A stretch of DNA of 50,728 nt from JABMMZ01 sp040386935 (GTDB lineage Bacteria > Bacteroidota > Bacteroidia > NS11-12g > UBA955), in contig JAZKEQ010000057.1 in assembly GCA_040386935.1 (NCBI GenBank), forward strand, positions 1-50,728, given 5' to 3'. The first letter of the stretch is position 1, and every line of letters starts with the position of its first letter. The notes below the pieces were generated by a model, which worked only from the letters and a program-made list of their open reading frames with translations, was not told where the DNA came from and made no database searches. This document shows, piece by piece, positions 44,363 to 50,728 of this stretch. The translations under genes and the position numbers were made by a program.

Positions 44363-45443
44363 AGTTTGTCAGAAAATTTTCGAGTTGAGAATGAATGGTA
44401 TCCGGATGATAAATTGTTTTCACCTTGCGTGTATTATTATCAATACCATTTTGTAATGCTTGTCTGAAATCATTGGTTGTATTCAATTGGTCAACGATGG
44501 TCTTTTCATCATTAAAATACAATGCATCTTCATTGAGTATACTGCGATTAAAAACATTGTCATGCGCTATTATCGGGCAGGCACAAGCCATGGCCTCTAT
44601 CAAAGAGGGATTTGTACCACCAACGGAATGTCCGTGAAAATAAAGGGCTGAAAAATGCCTCAGATTGTTCAATATATTTTGGTCGTAAATGCCATTTAAA
44701 AACCTAATCTTATCAGAACTGTATTGCTTGTACAAGTACTGCCCATAGACATTGCTGTAATTACCGATAATGACCAAAGGGTAAGCTGAATCTATTGCCA
44801 GTCTCGCTTTGATAATGGTTTCAACATTATTTTCTGGTTCCATTCTGGCAACAACTAAATTATAAGCATTGGGCAACAATTCATATTTTGACAAAATATT
44901 TTTATCAGGTTGCTCAAAAACAGCAGCACCGTAGGGAATGTATTCTGAAGGCTTGTTATACGTGGCAGCTAAATACTGTTGAATGCCAATAGAATCCGCA
45001 ATTAAAAAATCACTGTTATTTACGGCCCATTTTTCGGCTTTTCTTAAAAATTGCTGAACGCTTGAGGAGTACTTACTGCGTTTCCATTCCATACCATCCA
45101 TATTGGTAACAATGCATGCTTTAGAAGGCATCAGCCAACTGAAGGCGGAGCTACTGGTATACCCTAATTGCAATATGATATCAAAATTTCGTTTGCGACT
45201 ATCGGCTATACAAAGGGCATCGTATACAAACTGACCAGCTGTACCAATGCGATTTTCAGGATCATATTTCTTTATAATCTGAACGCCTTTATACGCATCA
45301 GATAAATAGGGATGCAATGAAGAATTGTAGACTGCTACCTGATGTCCATGTGCCACCATGTACACTGCAAAATTTTCAGCAAACTGCTCAAACCCACCAT
45401 AATGATTGGGAATACCTCTTGTGCCTATAATGCCTAGTTTCAT
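44349..45443 (-). CDS. DUF1972/GT4 glycosyltransferase
   Basis: 364 residues. The N-terminal DUF1972 block reads KLGIIGTRGIPNHYGGFEQF, and the GT4-type nucleotide-sugar region carries GHSVGGTNPSLIEAMACAC near residue 270. This group includes rhamnosyltransferases. The gene overlaps the preceding glycosyltransferase gene by 4 bases and the ligase-like gene by 14. It acts at the cytosolic face of the inner membrane, building the repeat unit. Confidence 0.92.
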   Translation of the reverse strand: MKLGIIGTRGIPNHYGGFEQFAENFAVYMVAHGHQVAVYNSSLHPYLSDAYKGVQIIKKYDPENRIGTAGQFVYDALCIADSRKRNFDIILQLGYTSSSAFSWLMPSKACIVTNMDGMEWKRSKYSSSVQQFLRKAEKWAVNNSDFLIADSIGIQQYLAATYNKPSEYIPYGAAVFEQPDKNILSKYELLPNAYNLVVARMEPENNVETIIKARLAIDSAYPLVIIGNYSNVYGQYLYKQYSSDKIRFLNGIYDQNILNNLRHFSALYFHGHSVGGTNPSLIEAMACACPIIAHDNVFNRSILNEDALYFNDEKTIVDQLNTTNDFRQALQNGIDNNTRKVKTIYHPDTIHSQLENFLTNCVKT

Positions 45444-46540
45444 GATGTGGTAATTGCTTGTTTATAGGTTTCGGCAGTGGCTACAGCTGTTGCCTGCCAA
45501 TTAAATCGCTGCATTGCATTTTTAACTTCATTCATATTTACAACTGCAACTGATGCTGCTTTTACTTTATCTAAAATATCGCTGCTTGATGCCGGGTCAC
45601 AATAAAAGGCTACTGATGAATTAAAATATTCTTTGGTGTCACCATAGTTTGTAACAACCGGGATGCAGCCACAGAAAAGGGCTTCGAGTGAAGAAAGACC
45701 GGTAGTTTCGAACCAACTGGGCAATACATGTACTTTGGCATTTCTGTAATAATTTAATAATTGGTTTTGCTCTATATCATTGACAAAATGAATATTGTCT
45801 GCCGCTTCATTTCTACAAGCTTCATAATACGCTTTGTGATTGGGCGCATAATTGCCGATGATGTACAACTGAAATTCGCTACCATTGAGGGCCCTGATCA
45901 AATTCAATTGATTCTTTCTCCCTTCAATTCTGCCGACACACAACACCATCTGAGAATGCTTGCTTGCAATTGTATCAGGTAAGCAATTAAACATTGCAGT
46001 ATCAGCCGCATTGTAAACAACAGAATAGGGCGTTGCTGTTTTATAATGCTTTTGCAAACGCTGGTATTCACTTTCTGAATTGGGCAACAGCATAGCGGCA
46101 TTACTCAACACATATTTCACTGAACAATGATGTCCCCACAGCAGGTACTCACTTGAGATGATTTTTTCACCATTGACGACCATGCGTGCAATGGCTTTGA
46201 TATACTCACGTGAATTGCGGCCAAGTAAACCCAATAACCAACCAGTAACTCCCCTGCTTTTTTTGCTGTAGTTTTCATAAGCGCTATAATCAACATAAAT
46301 GGTCGAGACTACATAGGGCAACCGACTTTTATGAATGTGATAAATACAATCGGCCGGGCGGATGATATTAAAAAAATGAATGAGTTTGTATTGACTGTAA
46401 TCTATGGCTGTATCATTACACAATTTAATATCTGCATCTATCCCTAAAGTCTTCAACCCTTCTGCAGTTTTCTGCATTTGAATGGTGTCTCCTCCTTTTA
46501 CAGAAAACAAAGTTGCCCGTGAAATAAACAGTACCCTCAT
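45440..46540 (-). CDS. GT4-family glycosyltransferase
   Basis: 366 residues from the ATG at 46540, which overlaps the TGA of the Wzy-like gene as TGATG. The N-terminal KGGDTIQMQKTAEGLKTLG is typical of GT4/MshA-like enzymes, and the GT4 C-terminal half shows VGRIEGRKNQLNLIRAL and SSLEALFCGCIPVVTN. Probably transfers a hexose to the lipid-linked repeat; donor and acceptor are not decidable from sequence. Confidence 0.9.
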   Translation of the reverse strand: MRVLFISRATLFSVKGGDTIQMQKTAEGLKTLGIDADIKLCNDTAIDYSQYKLIHFFNIIRPADCIYHIHKSRLPYVVSTIYVDYSAYENYSKKSRGVTGWLLGLLGRNSREYIKAIARMVVNGEKIISSEYLLWGHHCSVKYVLSNAAMLLPNSESEYQRLQKHYKTATPYSVVYNAADTAMFNCLPDTIASKHSQMVLCVGRIEGRKNQLNLIRALNGSEFQLYIIGNYAPNHKAYYEACRNEAADNIHFVNDIEQNQLLNYYRNAKVHVLPSWFETTGLSSLEALFCGCIPVVTNYGDTKEYFNSSVAFYCDPASSSDILDKVKAASVAVVNMNEVKNAMQRFNWQATAVATAETYKQAITTS

Positions 46541-47766
46541 CAACTTTTTTGCTTGTTTAACACTGCCCTATCAAACTGTGAAAAGGCTGTACTGAAGGCC
46601 AACGCCCACAATACATATTCAGCAATATTGAAAATAAAACTACCGGTAAATTGATAGATGAAAATAAAAATAAAGATGGTGAGGCGGTAATAATTTTGAT
46701 AAACCTTAGTCTTGAAAAACAGCACAAATTCAATAATAAAGCGAATGGCAACACCAACAAAACCGTATATCGCAAGTGTTTCTGCTACTGCATTGGGAAT
46801 GCGCACCACTTCAGGGATATTGGAGTAATTGTAGTAATGAATAATGAGTGTGCGACCAATTTCCTTCACCTGTCCCAGACCAACTCCCAACCAAATGCTT
46901 TTTGTTTTTGCCACCATCAAGGCAATGTCAAATGCCTCATAAGTTCTTCCTCGTGCGGAAGTATCCTTTCCTGTAAAAATATTCTTAATGCGAATAACCA
47001 GCGGATTATCCGGATACAATTGATACAATACGATTAAAACTGCTAGTAATAAGAGTGAGCAAATGATGACCATCCATCTAACACGTTTGTTATTCTTAAC
47101 CCAATTAAACACTATCAATACAATACAAATAAGTGTTACAATCATACCGGCCAATACACCCAATGAAAAAGACATGAGCAAAGGCACCAACGCCAGCAAT
47201 AAGTATATGAAGGTCGCACGACTTTTATCAATCATGAAATTCCAAATGGCGTAAAATGCAATAGGACACAGGAGCAGCGAATAATAGGAGGCTTCATAAG
47301 TCAGCATTTTCAATCTCGGAATTTCAGGTAAGCCCGGTGAAATAGGCACCAGATACCAAAATTGCGATTTTAACACGCCTGTCAACAGTGCTAAAACAGC
47401 AACTATCAACATAGCACCATTCAATATCAGAATACACTTAAAAATATAGTCAAGTGAGTTGACTTTATTAAAAAAGGATTGAGTCCAAATGGCAAATATT
47501 CCTACTGTAATAAACAGCAACAGCGACTTTAAATACAATTGCAAATGAATGCCCTGTAAATAATGAAGTATAAAGCATATACACAGTACCGCCAGTAATG
47601 CAATCAATTGTTGTACTTTTTGTTCTCTCACAATCTGAAAGAAAAACAAAGGTGTTAGTAACGTAGTAAACAATAATCCTTCGGGCAAGAACAGGCTGTT
47701 GAAGAAAAAATACAACACTACAAATGGCAGATACCTGTTGATTTTAAAAGCAGCTTCTCCTGTCAT
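46540..47766 (-). CDS. Wzy-like O-antigen polymerase
   Basis: 408 residues with about ten to eleven predicted membrane helices. A periplasmic segment carries NIFTGKDTSARGRTYEAFDIA and GVGLGQVKEIGR, a pattern of Wzy polymerases (SARGR...AFDIA) in Bacteroidota. The start ATG overlaps the flippase stop (ATGA). It would join repeat units in the periplasm. The second ligase-like protein in the operon makes the division of labour uncertain. Confidence 0.85.
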   Translation of the reverse strand: MTGEAAFKINRYLPFVVLYFFFNSLFLPEGLLFTTLLTPLFFFQIVREQKVQQLIALLAVLCICFILHYLQGIHLQLYLKSLLLFITVGIFAIWTQSFFNKVNSLDYIFKCILILNGAMLIVAVLALLTGVLKSQFWYLVPISPGLPEIPRLKMLTYEASYYSLLLCPIAFYAIWNFMIDKSRATFIYLLLALVPLLMSFSLGVLAGMIVTLICIVLIVFNWVKNNKRVRWMVIICSLLLLAVLIVLYQLYPDNPLVIRIKNIFTGKDTSARGRTYEAFDIALMVAKTKSIWLGVGLGQVKEIGRTLIIHYYNYSNIPEVVRIPNAVAETLAIYGFVGVAIRFIIEFVLFFKTKVYQNYYRLTIFIFIFIYQFTGSFIFNIAEYVLWALAFSTAFSQFDRAVLNKQKS

Positions 47767-49217
47767 TCTCTTGAAAATTTAAGTTGATACACTTTAATAA
47801 ACACTGTATATAGCACAACAACAGACAAAGTAAACAAGCCTGCCTTTAAATATGGATTGGTGGTAATTACCATCAGAGCAATAACAAACACAGGACTGAA
47901 CAACTGTAAAGAATCGGTGATGCCTTTTTGTTTAAATATGATGTTATTGATGATTTGATTCTGAACGATCATGGTAATGGCTGTCGCCACAATCATCCCT
48001 GCCAGTAATCCTGTTGCATTGTGCAGGAGATAATACCCTGTCAGCATACCTGTTATAATGCATCCGCAGTAAAACAAGACAACTTTGAAATACAATTTCT
48101 CATGCCCGGCAGCATTAAGAAAATAACCGGGCACAATGGCGTATACAAAAAACAATTCAAACAAGGTAAACATCTCGATAAAAGATTGTGTGTTTGAAAA
48201 TTTCTCATCATCCAACAAGGCTCGGAACACAGGCACATTGACTAAGCTGAATACCATGAGGGCACTTAATCCCAGCAAGAGTGAAATATTGCGGGATCGA
48301 TAATACAATTCGGTGACATCTCTTCCCCGTGCCTGCATCTTTGTAATTTTAGGTGCCAACCAGGGAACAATTGAATTGAAACCCATGTGAATATGGTTGA
48401 ACATGGTGGCTACCAGTCCATAATAGGTCAGGGTTTTTAGTCCCATTTCTGTTACCACAAAGAATCTGTCGAATTGGAATGTGATAATGATGGCCAAAGA
48501 CTGGAACCAGGTCCACAAGGCAAATGTGAGCTCTTTTGATACATTTGCTTTTGTGAGTTGCAGGCGAAATTTAAAATCCGGCAAATAGGATTTTATCATC
48601 ACAAAACCAATGAACACGCCAACTAATGAAAAAAGGATATTGACTACAAGCAAAATTAACAAACCATACCCCAAATACACCAGTAGTATATTGACAAAAA
48701 GAATGGCGAGTCGTATGCCTGAATTAATGAATGCAGCTATATCAAACCGTTCAAATGCTTTGAAGGTATAGCTGATAATTTGTTCGTAAAACTTGAATCC
48801 AACCATTACGCCACCCAGCATTGCCCCTGCTGATGCCAGATTAACAAATTCAGACTCAATATTAAAAAATGAAAAATAACGGATTCCTACACCCAGAAAA
48901 GCGCCTGCCAATATGCAGACTAAATGAATGATGCAACTCAATGAAAAATTGGTATTGATGGTGGAGACAATCTTAATTTTCTCGCCCGACCCCAAATACT
49001 TTGCTACATTTTTTAACACTGCAGTCCCTAGTCCCAGATTAAACACTTGCATCGAAATCATGATGCTGTTCACCAGTATCCAAACACCAAAACTCTTTTC
49101 GCCCAAACGGTCAATAAAGAATGGTGTAAATACAAAGAACAATACCGGATATAGGAAAACATCCAGAAAATTGGCAATGGAATTTTTAAAGTTCCTGGAA
49201 ATAGTCGGCCGTTTCAA
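47763..49217 (-). CDS. Wzx-type polysaccharide flippase
   Basis: 484 residues from a TTG at 49217, one base after the Wzz-like stop; a TTG at 49265 would overlap that gene by 47 bases. About twelve to fourteen helices are spread over the whole length, with the MATE/Wzx-like N-terminal pattern FLYPVLFFVFTPFFIDRLGE and FNLGLGTAVLKNVAKYLG. It flips lipid-linked repeat units across the inner membrane. It belongs to the polysaccharide biosynthesis protein family, not to drug-efflux MATEs, judged by the operon. Confidence 0.9.
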   Translation of the reverse strand: MKRPTISRNFKNSIANFLDVFLYPVLFFVFTPFFIDRLGEKSFGVWILVNSIMISMQVFNLGLGTAVLKNVAKYLGSGEKIKIVSTINTNFSLSCIIHLVCILAGAFLGVGIRYFSFFNIESEFVNLASAGAMLGGVMVGFKFYEQIISYTFKAFERFDIAAFINSGIRLAILFVNILLVYLGYGLLILLVVNILFSLVGVFIGFVMIKSYLPDFKFRLQLTKANVSKELTFALWTWFQSLAIIITFQFDRFFVVTEMGLKTLTYYGLVATMFNHIHMGFNSIVPWLAPKITKMQARGRDVTELYYRSRNISLLLGLSALMVFSLVNVPVFRALLDDEKFSNTQSFIEMFTLFELFFVYAIVPGYFLNAAGHEKLYFKVVLFYCGCIITGMLTGYYLLHNATGLLAGMIVATAITMIVQNQIINNIIFKQKGITDSLQLFSPVFVIALMVITTNPYLKAGLFTLSVVVLYTVFIKVYQLKFSRE

Positions 49218-49218
49218 A

Positions 49219-50091
49219 CTACAGTTTTTTAAATCCGAAAAGTAACAGACTGATAACAGCCGCAATGATGAAGCCCAAACCCGTATACTTTAGCAACAAA
49301 CCCATTAATGAGGGCATATAAGGGTAATCGGCCATTACAAACCCGTCTAAAATTTTCACTACTTTGTAATTCTCTAATGCCGATTCAAGATCTGATTTAG
49401 TATTGAAATACTTCTCAGATTCCGTATAGAGATTAATTGGGTTAAATGTATTGAAGGTCGTATTGGGATTATTGCCTTGATTGGCCATATAAAATCGGTA
49501 AGCATTTTTCAAGGAATCCAGTTTTTTCAGTTGATGATCGAAGAAGGCAATTTTCTCTCTCATGCTCTTAGAATTATTTTTGATGATGACCTTTGCCTGG
49601 TGATTGTCGTTCATGTATTGTTCCAAGTTGACAAGCAATTGCTCTGAAACTAATCTATCGGTAAGTTTCACTCTGATGTAAAACGGGAGTTTCCCCTGGG
49701 TTATATCATCAGACAATGGCGACCCATCGATATTAACCGCTTCAATATCTGCAATTTTTTGAGCGACCTCAGGTTGTATTATTAATTGAGATGCCAATGC
49801 CTGATAAGAATGCGACAGACATAATGTTCTCAATTTATCAATCATTTCACCATATATTTTCTTGTGAAGTTCTGTATAGGTAAACGATGCAGTTCCCATA
49901 TACAAAGGCTGTGCTTTGCGGTGTATATTCCATCCCCATGCCGCTCCGAGTACAATTCCCAATAATAAGATGTACCAGTATTTTCTTAAAGCCTGCAGTT
50001 TAAAACGCACGATGCCGACATAAAAATTTTTAAGTCCTGAAGCGTATTGCCTTACACCCTCTAAATCTATCTTGTCAGTTGAATTATCCAT
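49219..50091 (-). CDS. Wzz-like chain-length determinant protein
   Basis: 290 residues. A membrane helix at about 38-58 (YWYILLLGIVLGAAWGW), a long periplasmic part with coiled-coil stretches (about 60-255), and a second helix at about 267-286 form the Wzz topology. There is no fused tyrosine kinase, and the C-terminus ends right after the second helix (LLLFGFKKL). It is the first gene of the operon. Its upstream 377-base spacer should hold the promoter. Confidence 0.85.
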   Translation of the reverse strand: MDNSTDKIDLEGVRQYASGLKNFYVGIVRFKLQALRKYWYILLLGIVLGAAWGWNIHRKAQPLYMGTASFTYTELHKKIYGEMIDKLRTLCLSHSYQALASQLIIQPEVAQKIADIEAVNIDGSPLSDDITQGKLPFYIRVKLTDRLVSEQLLVNLEQYMNDNHQAKVIIKNNSKSMREKIAFFDHQLKKLDSLKNAYRFYMANQGNNPNTTFNTFNPINLYTESEKYFNTKSDLESALENYKVVKILDGFVMADYPYMPSLMGLLLKYTGLGFIIAAVISLLLFGFKKL

Positions 50092-50468
50092 AAATTATTA
50101 TCAATTTGGTTTTATGTCTTTTTGTTTATTTACTTCAGTTGTGTTTGCTTCTGATAAGCCCTTTTAATATTTACTAAAAACCACATCCACACTCCGTGCC
50201 CTTCACTTACGCGAAAAAACCACCCATACTGCTGTAAACAATTGCAATTATACTGAATTTTAGGCTGATAATTTGGCGAAACAGGCGTTTAAGACATTTC
50301 CTAAAACTCTAAACTCTATTGTTATTACTACTTACATCGCCTATTTGCATTTATCATTTATTTACTAATTTTATAGAAATATTACAAATTTATGATACAA
50401 CAAGATGTCAATAATTTTATCAATTCCATTGATAAGGTTTGTGTAATAATTTCTTTTAATTTGCAGCC
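50092..50468. other. Divergent intergenic region before the polysaccharide operon and trxB
   Basis: 377 AT-rich bases with no gene. A minus-strand TAAATTTG (50385-50392) with a TTG 16 nt upstream (50409-50411) is a possible promoter for the Wzz-like gene; it would give a leader of nearly 300 nt. On the plus strand TTAATTTG (50456-50463) is a one-mismatch -7 box 5 nt before the trxB ATG. No strong hairpins were seen. Confidence 0.45.
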
Positions 50469-50728
50469 ATGAATCATAGCGAAGAGAATGTAGAGTGTTT
50501 AATTATCGGAAGTGGACCTGCAGGCTTTACTGCAGCTATTTATGCAGCAAGAGCTGACATGAAGCCGGTGATGTATGAAGGCATGCAGCCGGGTGGACAA
50601 TTGACAATTACTACAGATGTCGAAAATTATCCGGGGTATCCCGATGGCATTATGGGTCCTGAAATGATGGACAATTTTAAAAAACAGGCCGTAAGACTGG
50701 GCGCAGATGTGCGTTTTGGTATGATAAC
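50469..50728 (+). CDS. trxB: Thioredoxin reductase, N-terminal part
   Basis: 86 residues to the window edge. The FAD-binding dinucleotide motif GSGPAGFTAAIYAARA, the segment PGGQLTITTDVENYPGYP and the downstream FKKQAVRLGADVRFG are characteristic of TrxB. The catalytic CxxC lies beyond the window. It stands divergent from the polysaccharide operon and is probably unrelated to it. Confidence 0.93.
   Translation, partial: MNHSEENVECLIIGSGPAGFTAAIYAARADMKPVMYEGMQPGGQLTITTDVENYPGYPDGIMGPEMMDNFKKQAVRLGADVRFGMI

Overview
The window reads as chromosomal DNA of a Bacteroidota bacterium, probably a Chitinophagales/Sphingobacteriales-type lineage; the genus cannot be fixed from sequence alone. The evidence is the AT-rich composition, two secreted proteins with type IX secretion (T9SS) C-terminal sorting domains, LytS-type kinases with Y_Y_Y domains, PorT-like outer-membrane barrels, few recognisable Shine-Dalgarno sites, several TTG/GTG starts, and promoter elements of the Bacteroidota type (TTG about 19 nt TAnnTTTG). 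One run of ten Ns at 5325-5334 marks an assembly gap. No rRNA, tRNA, CRISPR array, transposase or prophage gene was found.

Layout. 1-4147: the start of an ELWxxDGT-type secreted protein and a LytS-like sensor kinase with its LytTR response regulator, all on the minus strand. 4148-9815: two related outer-membrane-type proteins (one cut by the N gap), a small lipoprotein, and a T9SS-exported propeller-like protein. 10024-11409: an OmpA-family lipoprotein and a PorT-like barrel. 11406-18694: a copper-handling block on the minus strand, with a multicopper oxidase fused to a barrel-like tail, an HMA-DUF3347 lipoprotein, a CopZ-like chaperone, a CopA P-type ATPase, an HMA-AraC regulator, an unknown four-helix membrane protein and a Csp-type cysteine-rich copper storage protein. 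18917-26273: an alpha/beta hydrolase and a 2067-residue repetitive T9SS surface protein. 26550-34042: a phosphorelay cluster with a LuxR-type regulator, a five-PAS kinase, an Rcp1-like receiver and a receiver-PAS-kinase hybrid. 34342-39147: a lipoprotein, a barrel, a VanW-glycosyltransferase fusion, a permuted papain-like secreted protein, a membrane protein and a DUF1272 zinc protein. 39207-50091: a tightly coupled minus-strand exopolysaccharide/O-antigen operon (Wzz, Wzx, Wzy, two GT4 glycosyltransferases, a Wzy/WaaL-like protein, a WcaJ-type sugar transferase, a winged-helix nucleotidyltransferase, a B12 radical SAM protein and a methyltransferase) that ends in an intrinsic terminator. 50469 to the end: the beginning of trxB.

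How the parts fit. The copper block covers sensing (HMA-AraC), cytosolic buffering (Csp, CopZ), export (CopA) and periplasmic oxidation or binding (multicopper oxidase, DUF3347). The polysaccharide operon holds a complete Wzx/Wzy-style pathway: priming by the sugar transferase, extension by the GT4 enzymes, flipping, polymerisation and chain-length control. The phosphorelay genes sit divergently around a 555-base spacer, and two of their receiver domains are clearly related, so they may form one signalling circuit. Four genes carry a TAnnTTTG box only 4-5 nt upstream of the preferred start codon, which suggests leaderless transcripts.
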